A stretch of DNA of 64,000 nt from Clostridium punense (lineage in GTDB: Bacteria > Bacillota > Clostridia > Clostridiales > Clostridiaceae). The translations under genes were made by a program, and so were the position numbers. Under the pieces are notes generated by a model. It ran no database searches, had not been told where the DNA came from, and worked only from the letters and a program-made list of their open reading frames with translations. Positions within the stretch are counted from its first letter, which is position 1. The number at the start of each line of letters is the position of its first letter. The DNA is taken from contig NZ_JAGGLL010000014.1 of the NCBI RefSeq assembly GCF_017874425.1, positions 51,437-115,436 of the forward strand, given 5' to 3'. Of the stretch, positions 45,769 to 55,452 are shown piece after piece.

Positions 45769-46086
45769 CTAAAACCCCTTAACTATAGTTTTATATGGGT
45801 AAAAACTTGCCGTCATAATTTCTTCTTTAACGGCAGGATCATTGTTCATAATGTTTAAAGCCTCTTCCTCTGTAAAAGCTTTTATTATAACTATTCTGAA
45901 TGTGTTTTCCTTTGCTCCTTGAGTTTCACCTGCTAAAACTAAATAATCTGCCCCCTGTAGTTCCTTTAAGTATCGAACATGCTTATTTACTATTCTTCTA
46001 TCTTCCTCTCGCCAATTCACTTCTTTTAATAATCGTGGAACAGGCTTAAGTTCATAAATAAATTCTTTTTTACTATTTCTAAGCAT
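45769..46086 (-). CDS. YciI-like (YCII-related) protein
   Basis: 105 residues with a ferredoxin-like YCII fold. The middle LVLAGETQGAKENTFRIVIIKAFTEEEALNIMNNDPAVKEEIM matches the YciI block, in which conserved His/Asp residues are thought catalytic in some members. The N-terminal 40 residues form a helical stretch rich in Lys, Glu and Arg. It starts 8 bases after the nucleoid-associated protein gene, behind TAGGTG, so they share a transcript. No specific role is known. Confidence 0.8.
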   Translation of the reverse strand: MLRNSKKEFIYELKPVPRLLKEVNWREEDRRIVNKHVRYLKELQGADYLVLAGETQGAKENTFRIVIIKAFTEEEALNIMNNDPAVKEEIMTASFYPYKTIVKGF

Positions 46087-46094
46087 ATTTACAC

Positions 46095-47129
46095 CTACTT
46101 TTCTACATAATTGGAAATGTGTTTTAATATCATATTAATGGTTCCATCACCATTCCTTTGAATTTCAAATCTGTTTATGTCATGATATGCTTCTTCAGAT
46201 ATATATACATCTATATCCTTATCTATCTTTAACCTTATTCTTTTTAGTTTTTTATCTACCCACTCTTTATCGATGGGAACACTTTCTCTCACCCCTGCAT
46301 CTGCAGTAAAAGAAATGAAACTTTCTTTAATCTCTGGCTCCTTAAATACTTCTTCTGAAAACTTTTGAACATCTATAACTTCTTCTTCTCTTAATTTCTT
46401 TTTGAGTTCTCTTCTTACTAGTTCTTGTTTATCTGCATTTTCACTAAAAGCATTTTGAGTCCACTTTTCAGCTATTTTAACAAAATTTTTAGTTTGATCC
46501 CTTTCATTATCCACTACACTACAACCTAAATAATTATCAATAAAGTAGTTTGAGCCATACTCTTCATTATTTTTATTCTTACTTTGTTTATCAATTACCA
46601 TCAAGTCATATTCATTATCTGCACTTATGGTTTTTATAAAAGCACACTTTTGTATTCTGGAACTACTAGCTGGTAGTCCAGTAAATTGTGGAATAATATT
46701 TATTCCAATTCTATCATCTACATACTCTATGCTATGTAAATAGTTCTTTATATAATCCATCTTAAAAATACCCAAAAACATTCCGTACTCCGTAGAAAAA
46801 GCCACAGTTATTAAATCACAAGATGGTATATTACCTTTTGATCTCATTAAAATAAACATTTGACGAGCTAGTTCCTTAGAAACATCAAGTATATTATTCT
46901 CTCCATTTAAATACTCCTGTGATAAGTCCTTTACGATATTTCTTTCTTTATTAAAAAAAGCGTATTTAAGCTCTTCATCTTTTAAGCATCTTTGTATATG
47001 TTTTAGCAAAAAATTATAGGTTTCTTCATTTAAATCTAATGCAAATTCATTTAGAATTGGCTCATCGGCATTGTTATCCAAGATATGAATAACTGCTTCT
47101 CTAATATTAACCTCTTTAATATATTCCAA
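46095..47129 (-). CDS. nucleoid-associated protein (NdpA/YejK-like)
   Basis: 344 residues. NdpA family blocks include EYLNGENNILDVSKELARQMFIL, CDLITVAFSTEYGMFLGIFKMDYI and GLPASSSRIQKCAFIK, then a lysine-rich C-terminal half. The E. coli homologue binds the nucleoid; the role in Firmicutes is not known. The start is a TTG (MEYIKEVNIREAVIHILDNN) with GGAGGG 6 bases upstream. First gene of a two-gene unit with the YciI-like gene; the CYTH gene diverges from it. Confidence 0.85.
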   Translation of the reverse strand: MEYIKEVNIREAVIHILDNNADEPILNEFALDLNEETYNFLLKHIQRCLKDEELKYAFFNKERNIVKDLSQEYLNGENNILDVSKELARQMFILMRSKGNIPSCDLITVAFSTEYGMFLGIFKMDYIKNYLHSIEYVDDRIGINIIPQFTGLPASSSRIQKCAFIKTISADNEYDLMVIDKQSKNKNNEEYGSNYFIDNYLGCSVVDNERDQTKNFVKIAEKWTQNAFSENADKQELVRRELKKKLREEEVIDVQKFSEEVFKEPEIKESFISFTADAGVRESVPIDKEWVDKKLKRIRLKIDKDIDVYISEEAYHDINRFEIQRNGDGTINMILKHISNYVEK

Positions 47130-47355
47130 ATGTATCCCTCCTTTTGAATTTTAAGAACACAGGATAAAATTCATTCCTTATACCGAAAAATTTATGATAA
47201 TATGAGTTCATGAATAAAATATAATTAAATTAAGCTTATCAAACAATGCTACACCTAATTATACATTTTTTTGCACCTATATTCTATAGTGTTGTAGCTA
47301 TGTTTTATTTGTTTATGATATAATGTGACTAATTTAAATATAGGGAGTGATTTCC

Positions 47356-47904
47356 ATGGAAGAAATGGAATTAAGAATAATTAAAATAAATGTGGATGAA
47401 ATAAAACATAAACTAAAAGAAATTAAAGCAATTAAAGTAAAAGAAGAATATCAAATCAATGATATATATGATTTTCCAGATAGAAGGCTATTAAATAATA
47501 AAGGTTATGCTAGAATTAGAATTGTTGAAGATAATTTAAATAAACTTACTGTTAATTACATAACTACAAAAAAACTTTTAAGTCAAAAAAAATATAAGGT
47601 TATGGAAGAGCATGAAACTACCATTGAGGATGCTACCCAAGGTGCTTCGATTTTTCAAACTCTTGGTTTAGAATTGGTTCAATCCATAAAAAAGCATAGA
47701 GAAAGTTATAAATATAAAAATTCCTTAGTTGAAATTGATATTAATGATGAAAACTTTTGTCCTTTTCCATATATAGAAATTGAATCAACTTCTGAGGAGG
47801 AAATAAAAGAAATTGTATCACTTCTTGGCTATACTATGGAGGATACAACTTCAAAAACTATTTTTGAAATTTTAAATCAGGAAGGAACAGTAAAGGGACT
47901 ATAA
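47356..47904 (+). CDS. CYTH domain protein (CyaB/ThTPase-like fold)
   Basis: 182 residues from the ATG at 47356, behind AGGGAG. The CYTH fold is visible as E-x-E-x-K-like start (MELRIIKINVDEIKHKL), YQINDIYDFPDRRLLNNKGYARIRI and a C-terminal VEIDINDENFCPFPYIEIES. CYTH proteins hydrolyse triphosphates or bind polyphosphate-like ligands. In this one the first motif reads E-L-R-I rather than E-x-E-x-K, so metal binding may be altered. The stop codon overlaps the next ATG (TAATG). The operon continues with DUF5685 and DnaJ. Confidence 0.85.
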   Translation: MEEMELRIIKINVDEIKHKLKEIKAIKVKEEYQINDIYDFPDRRLLNNKGYARIRIVEDNLNKLTVNYITTKKLLSQKKYKVMEEHETTIEDATQGASIFQTLGLELVQSIKKHRESYKYKNSLVEIDINDENFCPFPYIEIESTSEEEIKEIVSLLGYTMEDTTSKTIFEILNQEGTVKGL

Positions 47905-48785
47905 TGTTTGGATACGTAATGCCATGTAAAATGGAACTTAAAATTAGAGATTATGAGAAATTTAAGGCGTATTATTGTGGGTTATGCCTTTCCTTAAAAA
48001 ACAACTTTGGTAATGTTTCTAGATTTGCACTTAATTATGATATGACTTTTTTAGGGGTACTTTTAGATTCTTTAGACAAAAATAAAAATTCCTATATAAA
48101 TAGTGGATGTATTGCTCATCCTATAGGCAAAAGATTAAAAATTGTAGATAACAAGGCAATTGATTATGCTGCCTTTTGTAATACTTCTCTAATGTATTTT
48201 AAGCTTTTAGATGATTATGAAGATAATAACTCATTACATAGTAAACTACTTTCTCTTACCATTAAGAAATTTGTAAAAACTAGTGATATTAATTTAAAAC
48301 CTTTAATAGATTATATGGAAAATAAGTTAAATGAGTTGTATACATTGGAAAAGTCACTGGAAAGCTTTAGTATCGATGAGATTAGCGACAAATTTGCTGA
48401 TTTAACTGGCTTTATTATCTCCTATTATTATAAAGAGGAAGAATTTAAAGACGACCTTTATAATCTTGGTTATAGTCTAGGCCGTTGGATTTATATAATC
48501 GATGCTTATGATGATTTAGAAGAAGACATGAGAAAGAAAAAATTTAATGCCATTAATAAAGCATTTAATGAGGGAAATCTTCCTTATGAAGAGTTTGTCA
48601 GTTTAATTAGAGAACGAGTAGAGCTCAATTTAATACTTAGTGCTGACAGTTGCCTACGAGCTTTAGATAATTTACCATTGGCAAAAAATGAAGAATTATT
48701 ATATAATATTCTACAATTAGGTTTAATGGAAAAAATGGAAAGAATTAAAATTAGGAGTGAAGAAAAAAATGAGAAATCCTTATGA
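47904..48785 (+). CDS. DUF5685 family protein
   Basis: 293 residues of the DUF5685 family, function unknown. N-terminal block [36 protein letters not shown] contains conserved cysteines (PC, YCGLC). A histidine- and aspartate-containing helical domain follows ([40 protein letters not shown]). The DAYDDLEED segment is acidic, like an Asp-rich metal site, but I would not infer activity from it. Overlaps both neighbours: 1 base with CYTH, 17 with DnaJ. Such tight coupling suggests one process. Confidence 0.82.
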   Translation: MFGYVMPCKMELKIRDYEKFKAYYCGLCLSLKNNFGNVSRFALNYDMTFLGVLLDSLDKNKNSYINSGCIAHPIGKRLKIVDNKAIDYAAFCNTSLMYFKLLDDYEDNNSLHSKLLSLTIKKFVKTSDINLKPLIDYMENKLNELYTLEKSLESFSIDEISDKFADLTGFIISYYYKEEEFKDDLYNLGYSLGRWIYIIDAYDDLEEDMRKKKFNAINKAFNEGNLPYEEFVSLIRERVELNLILSADSCLRALDNLPLAKNEELLYNILQLGLMEKMERIKIRSEEKNEKSL

Positions 48786-49371
48786 AGTATTAGGAGTAAG
48801 ACAAGGTGCATCTGAAGAGGAAATAAAAAGAGCTTATAGAGAACTAGTAAAAAAATACCACCCTGATAGGTACTCAGACAATCCATTACAGGATCTTGCT
48901 GAAGAAAAGCTTAGAGAAATTAATGAAGCTTATGATACATTAATGAAAAACTTCCAGGGCAGTGGTTCAGGCTATGGTGGTTATTCTTCTAACAACCAAG
49001 GTGGAAACTATGGTGAGGATGGCCCCTTCCAAGGAATTAGAATGGAAATTAATAGAGGAAATTTAAATGGTGCCGAAGCAAAGTTAAATGCTATTTCAAA
49101 CCGTACTGGAGAATGGCATTTCTTAATGGGTATGATTCATTTTAGAAAAGGTTGGTTTGACAGTGCTCACAGATTCTTTAACACTGCTTGTAGCATGGAT
49201 CCAAATAACTTTGAATTTAGACAAATGTTGAATGAACTTAACCAAAGACAAACATCTTACAGACAGAACTACTATGGAAGAAGAGGTGGAAATGACGATA
49301 TGTGTAATATGTGCTTTAAAATTTGGGCCATTGATACCTGCTGCGAATGTATGGGTGGAGATTGCATATAA
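48769..49371 (+). CDS. DnaJ-domain protein with C-terminal cysteine cluster
   Basis: 200 residues. J domain at residues 1-65 ([20 protein letters not shown], with HPD in [11 protein letters not shown]). It is followed by a Gly/Ser/Asn-rich linker, a TPR-like pair of helices (about 95-160: [34 protein letters not shown]) and a C-terminal cysteine-rich end ([23 protein letters not shown]). No zinc finger of classical DnaJ type. The ATG at 48769 is behind AGGAG and overlaps the DUF5685 gene by 17 bases. It should stimulate an Hsp70 for a specific client; the client is unknown. Confidence 0.87.
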   Translation: MRNPYEVLGVRQGASEEEIKRAYRELVKKYHPDRYSDNPLQDLAEEKLREINEAYDTLMKNFQGSGSGYGGYSSNNQGGNYGEDGPFQGIRMEINRGNLNGAEAKLNAISNRTGEWHFLMGMIHFRKGWFDSAHRFFNTACSMDPNNFEFRQMLNELNQRQTSYRQNYYGRRGGNDDMCNMCFKIWAIDTCCECMGGDCI

Positions 49372-49537
49372 TTTTTACAATATTGTAGTATATTAAATAC
49401 TAACCCATTGATTTTTAAGAGTGCTTGCAAGAAGATTTAATTTGAATAATCATTTTACCTTTGATTAAGTAACTTATACTCATGGAAGCATTTAGAGTTT
49501 AATCTTCTAAAAAATTAAGAAATGATAAAAAATTATA

Positions 49538-49619
49538 CAAAGGCATCTGAAATAAGATAAAAAGTAAAATGCACAGTGAAATTTAGCATTTTATCTGCTT
49601 TATTTCATGATGCCTTAGC
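49538..49619. repeat. long imperfect inverted repeat upstream of the 165-codon membrane protein gene
   Basis: AAGGCATC-TGAAATAA...TAAAATGC on the left pairs with GCATTTTA...TTATTTCATGATGCCTT on the right around a short ACAGTGAAATTTA loop, about 30 paired positions with small bulges. No coding potential. It may be a small mobile-derived repeat or a processed leader; the same motif was not seen elsewhere in the window. Confidence 0.5.
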
Positions 49620-49648
49620 TATATATTCATGAAAGGAATGGTAACATC

Positions 49649-50146
49649 TTGAATAATAAGTCTTCTTATATTGCTAAAGGTGGGCTTTTTGTTACTTTGT
49701 CAGTAATAGTACTTTATTTAACCACTATTTTGCAATTTAACACCCTGTTTATGTTGGGAGTGGCCTCTGCTATTATTCCTCTATGCCTTATCTCCACTAA
49801 TTTAAATAATTCAATATTAGTTTTTGCTGCATCTTCTTTACTATGTTATTTTCTAGTTCCTGTAAAATCCATATGGGTGCTGTACACCTTTCTCTTTGGT
49901 CCCTATGGAATAGTTAAGTTTCTTTTGGAAAGACTAAGAAACGTACCTTTAGAAATTATTTTAAAACTACTTTATTTTAATTCACTAACTCTCTTAAATT
50001 TTTATATTTACAAAAGTTTTTTTGTACCAAATTTCACTTTAAATTATAATATAGTATTAATAATAATTGGGGCACAGTTTGCCTTTTACTTATTTGATTA
50101 TGCCCTTACAGTTTTTATTAATTCCGTGAGAAAATATAGGTTTTAA
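49649..50146 (+). CDS. multi-spanning membrane protein of unknown function
   Basis: 165 residues with about five membrane helices (GGLFVTLSVIVLYLTTIL, LFMLGVASAIIPLCLIST, SILVFAASSLLCYFLV, VLYTFLFGPYGIVKFLL and IVLIIIGAQFAFYLFDYALTVF). The start is a TTG at 49649 (MNNKSSYIAKGGLFV) behind GAAAGGAATGG. The general look, with small helices and a PYG motif, recalls ECF substrate-binding components or related small transporters, but I see no diagnostic match. Monocistronic, with a large inverted repeat upstream and a terminator-like repeat downstream. Confidence 0.7.
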   Translation: MNNKSSYIAKGGLFVTLSVIVLYLTTILQFNTLFMLGVASAIIPLCLISTNLNNSILVFAASSLLCYFLVPVKSIWVLYTFLFGPYGIVKFLLERLRNVPLEIILKLLYFNSLTLLNFYIYKSFFVPNFTLNYNIVLIIIGAQFAFYLFDYALTVFINSVRKYRF

Positions 50147-50254
50147 ATATCATTTATGGATAAATACCCTTTAAATATGAGAGATTAAAGCGAAAAATTC
50201 ACTTATACATGGAAACTATTTTGTTTCCTTAAGATGTTTACTGACGAATAAAAT

Positions 50255-50304
50255 AAATTTACATATTGCCAATACTCTAGCATTGACAATATGTAAATTT
50301 TAAT
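50255..50304 (+). terminator. hairpin/terminator before the leuS T-box leader
   Basis: AAATTTACATATTG (50255-50268) and CAATATGTAAATTT (50287-50300), 14-bp perfect arms, followed by TTAATC. T run is short, so strength is uncertain. Confidence 0.6.
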
Positions 50305-50333
50305 CTATAATTTTAGTAACAATTTAACAAATT

Positions 50334-50557
50334 ATCGCATTGATTAGGAGTAGTAATATTTTATTTATTTTCAGAGAGCTGCAGCTTGGTGTGATGCAGT
50401 ATTAAATTGATATGAACTTGCCTCGGAGCTTACTTGCCAAAAGCAAGTACGGTTTAAACCGTTATATTTTTAAGTGAGATTCTATGAATCTAATTAGAGT
50501 GGTACCGCGGAACTATGGCTTTCGTCTCTTCATTGAGATGAAAGCCTTTATTTTTTT
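50334..50557 (+). promoter_or_regulatory. T-box leader of leuS, leucine specifier CUU
   Basis: Contains the AG-box-like AGAGAGCTGC, the specifier loop ATGAACTTGCCTCGGAGC and the T-box core AGAGTGGTACCGCGG (about 50496-50510). A terminator follows: GGCTTTCGTCTC/GAGATGAAAGCC (50518-50545) with a T run. Aligning this loop with that of the tyrS T-box in this window places the specifier at CTT (50417-50419), leucine, matching the gene downstream. Uncharged tRNA-Leu should favour read-through. Confidence 0.93.
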
Positions 50558-50575
50558 ATATAGGAGGAAAAGATT

Positions 50576-53014
50576 ATGGCAAAATACGGAACAGCTGTTG
50601 ATAAAAAGTGGCAGCAAAAATGGGAAGAAACCAATCTTTATAAATTTGATGAAACTAATATGGATAAAAAGCTTTATGTGTTAGAAATGTTCTCTTATCC
50701 ATCAGGAAGCCAGCTACATGCTGGGCATTGGTTTAATTACGGACCAGTTGATTCTTGGGCAAGAATGAAGAGAATGCAAGGATATAATGTATTCCAACCA
50801 ATGGGATTTGATGCTTTTGGATTACCTGCTGAAAATTATGCAATTAAAACAGGAATTCATCCAAAGGATTCTACAGAAAAAAATATTGAAACTATGGAAA
50901 AACAATTAAAAGCTATGGGTGCCATGTTTCATTGGGATCATGAAGTAGTAACTTGTAGACCTGATTATTATAAATGGACACAATGGCTATTCTTGAAACT
51001 ATTTGAAAAAGGTCTTGCTTATAGAAAGAATGCTCCTGTAAACTGGTGCCCTAGCTGTAATACAGTTTTAGCCAATGAGCAGGTATTGGATGGTGCCTGT
51101 GAAAGATGCAGCACTGAAGTTACAAAGAAAAACTTAACCCAATGGTTCTTAAAAATTACAGATTATGCAGATGAGTTGCTTGACATGATAGATACTCTTG
51201 ATTGGCCAGAAAAAACTAAAGCAATGCAGAAACATTGGATTGGGAGATCTACTGGTTCAGAAGTAACTTTCAAGGTACAAAATAGTGATTTATCCTTTAA
51301 TGTATTCACTACAAGAGTTGATACCCTATTTGGAGTTACCTATGTAGTTTTAGCTCCTGAGAATGATTTAGTTGATAAGTTAACTTGTGAAGAAAATAAA
51401 GCTGCAGTAGACGAATATAGAGAGGCTGCTAAAAAGCAATCTGAAATTGAAAGGCAATCTATTACAAGAGAAAAAACTGGTGTATTCACTGGGTCTTATG
51501 CAATAAATCCAATAAACGGAAGACAGGTTCCTATTTGGATTGGAGATTATGTTTTAAACACTTACGGAACTGGTGCTGTTATGGCTGTTCCTGCTCATGA
51601 TGAAAGAGATTTTACCTTTGCTAAAAAATACAACCTACCAATTGAAAGAGTTATAGAAGGCGGGGAAGAACTTCCCTTCACTGAGTATGGCCCAATGGTT
51701 AATAGCGGTGAATTTAATGGCCTTGAAGGTGATAATGGAAAAGAGGCAGTTATTTCAAAATTAGAATCTATTGAACTAGGTGCAAAAAAGGTTAATTACA
51801 GACTACGTGATTGGCTAGTCTCTAGACAAAGATACTGGGGTGCTCCAATTCCTGTGGTTCATTGTGAAAAATGCGGTATTGTCGCTGTACCTGAGTCTCA
51901 ACTTCCTGTGGAACTACCTTATAATGTTGAATTTGCACCAGATGGAAAATCCCCTCTTGCAAAATCTGAGGAATTTATCAATACTACTTGCCCAACCTGT
52001 GGAGGACCAGCTCACAGAGATGCAGATACTCTTGATACTTTTGTTTGCTCATCCTTCTACTATCTAAGATATGCAGACAATAAGAATTCGGAGAAGGCCT
52101 TTGATACGGAGCTTATCAACAAAATGCTTCCTGTAGATAAATATGTTGGTGGCCCTGAACATGCTTGTATGCATTTACTTTATGCAAGATTTATTACTAA
52201 AGCCCTAAGAGATATGGGTTATGTAAACTTCGACGAGCCTTTCCTATCTCTAACACACCAAGGCTTAATTTTAGGACCAGATGGACAAAAGATGAGTAAA
52301 TCTAAGGGAAATACTATTTCTCCTGACGATTACATTAAAGAATTTGGTGCAGACGTATTTAGAATGTATCTAATGTTTGGCTTTGGCTACACTGATGGCG
52401 GTGCTTGGAGTGATGATGGTCTAAGAGCTATTGCTAGATTTGTTGACAGAATTGAAAGAACCGTTGAGAATAGCATAGCAGAAACTTCAAATGCTAAAAA
52501 TAATAAAACTACAATTGATGCACAAGAAAAAGAGTTGAATTACTGGAGACATTTTGCAATTAAAGGTGTTACAGAGGATGCTGAAAAGCTTCAATTTAAC
52601 ACTGCTATTGCTAGACTTATGGAGCTTACAAATGCTCTTTCAAAATATCTTAATGAAGAAAATAAAAATTCAAGTTTCTTAAAAGAAGTACTAGTAGATT
52701 ATATAAAGCTTCTTGCTCCATTCGCACCTCACTTTAGTGAAGAGCAATGGGAAGCCCTTAAAATGAACTTTTCAGTATTTAATGAGCAGTGGCCGGTTTT
52801 TAACCCTTCTGCCTTAATTAAAGATGAAGTTGAAATTGCTATTCAAGTAAATGGAAAAATCAAAGCTAAAATTGATGTTTCAACTTCTTTAGATGAAGAA
52901 GGTATCAAAGCAGCATCTTTAGAAAATGAAACAATTAGAGCTTCTCTTGAAGGAAAAACTGTAAGAAAAGTTATTGTAATAAAAGGAAGACTAGTTAATA
53001 TAGTTGCTAACTAA
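50576..53014 (+). CDS. leuS: leucyl-tRNA synthetase
   Basis: 812-residue class I synthetase. HIGH motif as [16 protein letters not shown] near residue 45, zinc-ribbon cysteines [21 protein letters not shown] near 160, the editing (CP1) domain with [17 protein letters not shown] and [19 protein letters not shown] in [19 protein letters not shown] near 575, and a C-terminal anticodon-binding and appended domain. Full length. ATG follows AGGAGGAAAAGATT, directly behind the T-box terminator. Confidence 0.98.
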   Translation: MAKYGTAVDKKWQQKWEETNLYKFDETNMDKKLYVLEMFSYPSGSQLHAGHWFNYGPVDSWARMKRMQGYNVFQPMGFDAFGLPAENYAIKTGIHPKDSTEKNIETMEKQLKAMGAMFHWDHEVVTCRPDYYKWTQWLFLKLFEKGLAYRKNAPVNWCPSCNTVLANEQVLDGACERCSTEVTKKNLTQWFLKITDYADELLDMIDTLDWPEKTKAMQKHWIGRSTGSEVTFKVQNSDLSFNVFTTRVDTLFGVTYVVLAPENDLVDKLTCEENKAAVDEYREAAKKQSEIERQSITREKTGVFTGSYAINPINGRQVPIWIGDYVLNTYGTGAVMAVPAHDERDFTFAKKYNLPIERVIEGGEELPFTEYGPMVNSGEFNGLEGDNGKEAVISKLESIELGAKKVNYRLRDWLVSRQRYWGAPIPVVHCEKCGIVAVPESQLPVELPYNVEFAPDGKSPLAKSEEFINTTCPTCGGPAHRDADTLDTFVCSSFYYLRYADNKNSEKAFDTELINKMLPVDKYVGGPEHACMHLLYARFITKALRDMGYVNFDEPFLSLTHQGLILGPDGQKMSKSKGNTISPDDYIKEFGADVFRMYLMFGFGYTDGGAWSDDGLRAIARFVDRIERTVENSIAETSNAKNNKTTIDAQEKELNYWRHFAIKGVTEDAEKLQFNTAIARLMELTNALSKYLNEENKNSSFLKEVLVDYIKLLAPFAPHFSEEQWEALKMNFSVFNEQWPVFNPSALIKDEVEIAIQVNGKIKAKIDVSTSLDEEGIKAASLENETIRASLEGKTVRKVIVIKGRLVNIVAN

Positions 53015-53016
53015 AT

Positions 53017-53057
53017 TTAAAGGTGAAGTTATGAATTATCATAACTTCACCTTTTTA
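53017..53057 (+). terminator. terminator after leuS
   Basis: AAAGGTGAAGTTATGA/TCATAACTTCACCTTT (53019-53034 and 53039-53054), 16-bp perfect arms with a 4-base loop and a T run. Confidence 0.92.
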
Positions 53058-53188
53058 AACTACTCCAATTGGATTTTCAATTTTAAACTTCATTATTTTT
53101 AATAAGTCACTTAATTCTTATACTTTTTACGTACTTGAGGTAGATAATATTCACGCAGAATTCCTTCATTTATTTAAACTTCTTTAAT

Positions 53189-53980
53189 TTACAGTTTATA
53201 CCTCTCCAAAACCCTCTTTGTTGCTTCAAGAAGGCTTGTTAGTTCAAATACTTCCCCTACCTCTAACAGTTTGTTTAATTGCTCAGTAAATCTAGAAGCT
53301 TCTGCAATTTTTCCTAAAGAAGATAAGGTTAAAATATTTTCCATTATATTAGTAACTAAAGAAGATTTAACCTCAAAGAGCTTTTGAGCATCCTTAATTT
53401 CATCCTTAATTGTTAACATCTGTTGATCTAGTTGGAAGGCCGCATCTGCCGCATTTTTAAGCTTTCCTCTCACATCAGATGGTATATTATGCTTATACTT
53501 ATAGTTCAGCGAATGTTCTACTGTAGCCCAAAAATTCATTGCTAGAGTTCTTATTTGAAATTCAGCCAAAACCTCTGTAATTCCATCTGCCATATAAACA
53601 GGGTACTTAATAATCATATGATAGCTTCTATACCCACTAGGCTTAACATTGGTAACATAATCCTTTTCATATATTATTTGCATATCCTTCCTTTGTCTAA
53701 TAAGATCTACTACCTTATCTATATCATCAACAAATTGACACATAACCCTTAAGCCTGCAATGTCCTCCATCTCGAAGTGAATTCTATCTATAGGTATATT
53801 AAACTTATTTGCTTTTTCCAATATACTTGAAACTTCCTTTACTCTCCCTGTAACGAATTCTATAGGTGAATATTCATTTTTCCTTCTTAATTCTCTTCTA
53901 ATACTTCTGAACTTAACTTTTAACTCTTCCACTGCTTGTTCATAGGGAATTAAAAACTTTTTCCACTCAATAATAGCCAT
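53189..53980 (-). CDS. small alarmone synthetase (RelQ-type GTP pyrophosphokinase)
   Basis: 263 residues with a RelA/SpoT synthetase domain and no hydrolase or C-terminal regulatory domains, so it makes (p)ppGpp without degrading it. Synthetase blocks: EFVTGRVKEVSSILEKANKF, EDIAGLRVMCQFVDDIDKVV, VKPSGYRSYHMIIKYPVYM, LAEFQIRTLAMNFWATVEHSLNYKY (catalytic ExxIR and the substrate-binding tyrosine). The C-terminal 60 residues are helical. The start is the ATG at 53980 (MAIIEWKKF), 9 bases from AAAGGA. Monocistronic. Confidence 0.92.
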   Translation of the reverse strand: MAIIEWKKFLIPYEQAVEELKVKFRSIRRELRRKNEYSPIEFVTGRVKEVSSILEKANKFNIPIDRIHFEMEDIAGLRVMCQFVDDIDKVVDLIRQRKDMQIIYEKDYVTNVKPSGYRSYHMIIKYPVYMADGITEVLAEFQIRTLAMNFWATVEHSLNYKYKHNIPSDVRGKLKNAADAAFQLDQQMLTIKDEIKDAQKLFEVKSSLVTNIMENILTLSSLGKIAEASRFTEQLNKLLEVGEVFELTSLLEATKRVLERYKL

Positions 53981-54389
53981 AAACTTCATTCCTTTGCCAA
54001 CTAATACTTGTAGGTCATCAAACTATAATCTTAACGAACCTACTCTCATCATTCCCTTAAGAATAAAATACTTCCCTATCAGGGGTGTTTAATTGGGTTT
54101 ATTAAAATTAAAATACATTAAATATTATATCACAATATTTATGATAAAAAGCAAGGTTATATATTTTTCTTTATTGCTTTATAGTTATACTATCTGCATT
54201 TAAGTATTATAAACGAAAAATATAATCAATTTTTGCATATATTATTAACTTTTTCCTAGTTATTACGATAATTAATAGTATAATAAATTTAGTAATCATA
54301 AATTTCATTTGTTTCATGTAAAAAAATATAGTGAAAATTAACTATTTATTTTATATATAAATTTTATTACGCTATTATAGGAGGATTTT
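53981..54389. other. intergenic region between the alarmone synthetase and DUF2225 genes
   Basis: Divergent spacer of about 400 AT-rich bases with the two promoter regions. No ORF, repeat or RNA motif that I can support. Confidence 0.4.
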
Positions 54390-55307
54390 ATGAGTGAAAT
54401 TTTTTCCGGCCTTGAAAAACTAGGCTTTAAAGAAACAGACATTGATGATATATATGGAACAAGTAAAGAAAAACAACCTAAAGTGGCAAATTCAGTTGCA
54501 GAAAAAAATCTTATATACCTTACTTCAGTAACTTGTCCTGTATGTGGAAATACCTTTAAGGAAAAAGCAGTTAAGTCCTTTAGTTTTAAAATTGCCTCAA
54601 AGGACACAGATTTATTTATAAGATATGATATTATTAATCCTTATTTTTATGACGTATGGATTTGTAACAAATGTGGATACTCTGCATTAAAGGCAGATTT
54701 CAATAAGGTATGGGAGGGTGAAATTAAACTTATTTTAGAAAAAGTAACCCCTAAGTTTAAACCTAAAGAATACCCTGAATTTCATGATTTAGACATAGCC
54801 ATAGAAAGATACAAGTTGGCTTTAATTAATGCTGTGTATATGGAATCAAAATGGAGCAAAAAAGCTATTATTTGCCTAAAACTTGCATGGATGCATAGGC
54901 TTATGAGTTCAGATTACGGAAAGGAAATGGAGCGTACCTTTCTAAAGGAAGCAGTAAAAGGCTTAGAAGAAGCTTATATGAAGGAGTCCTTTCCAATCTA
55001 TGGCATGGACAATTTTACAACCATGTATCTTATAGGAGAAATCCATAGAAGACTTTCAAATTACTCGGTGGCCCTAAATTGGTTTAGTAATGTAATCACA
55101 TCCAAAGGGGTAAAGCCCAACTTGAAAGAATTAGCAAGAACTCAAAAAGATTTAATTAAAGAAGAAATGTTACTAATGAAAAAAATGGAAATCAACGGTG
55201 AGCTCCTTACTTCTCAAAACCTAGACTTACACAACCACAATGAAGAGGAACAAGAAAATATTAAGGAAACACACCCTAGAAAGTCTTTTTTTAATATTTT
55301 TAAATAA
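54390..55307 (+). CDS. DUF2225 family protein
   Basis: 305 residues. A first zinc-ribbon-like pair of cysteines (TCPVCGNTFKEKAVKSFSF) and a second (VWICNKCGYSALKADF) mark the DUF2225 domain (residues 40-160). A helical TPR-like region follows (WSKKAIICLKLAWMHRLM, LSNYSVALNWFSNVIT). No membrane segments. Function unknown; the two CxxC pairs suggest a metal-binding structure. ATG follows AGGAGG. Monocistronic, convergent with the phosphoesterase gene. Confidence 0.88.
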   Translation: MSEIFSGLEKLGFKETDIDDIYGTSKEKQPKVANSVAEKNLIYLTSVTCPVCGNTFKEKAVKSFSFKIASKDTDLFIRYDIINPYFYDVWICNKCGYSALKADFNKVWEGEIKLILEKVTPKFKPKEYPEFHDLDIAIERYKLALINAVYMESKWSKKAIICLKLAWMHRLMSSDYGKEMERTFLKEAVKGLEEAYMKESFPIYGMDNFTTMYLIGEIHRRLSNYSVALNWFSNVITSKGVKPNLKELARTQKDLIKEEMLLMKKMEINGELLTSQNLDLHNHNEEEQENIKETHPRKSFFNIFK

Positions 55308-55412
55308 CTATAAATTTTATATTACACTTATAATTTTAACATCTAATCACATGCATTGATTTAATTATAGTGGATATTTATAGAGTACTATCGTAAATAA
55401 TCCTATAGTTAT

Positions 55413-55452
55413 GGACTAAAAAAGGACTACTAAGATAGTCCTTTTTTAGTCC
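55413..55452. terminator. bidirectional terminator between DUF2225 and phosphoesterase genes
   Basis: GGACTAAAAAAGGACTA/TAGTCCTTTTTTAGTCC (55413-55429 and 55436-55452), 17-bp perfect arms, with the phosphoesterase stop codon inside the right arm. Confidence 0.9.

Noticed and set aside
54338..54607. 89-codon minus-strand ORF over the DUF2225 start
   Set aside because: Shadow of the DUF2225 coding sequence; no ribosome-binding site.
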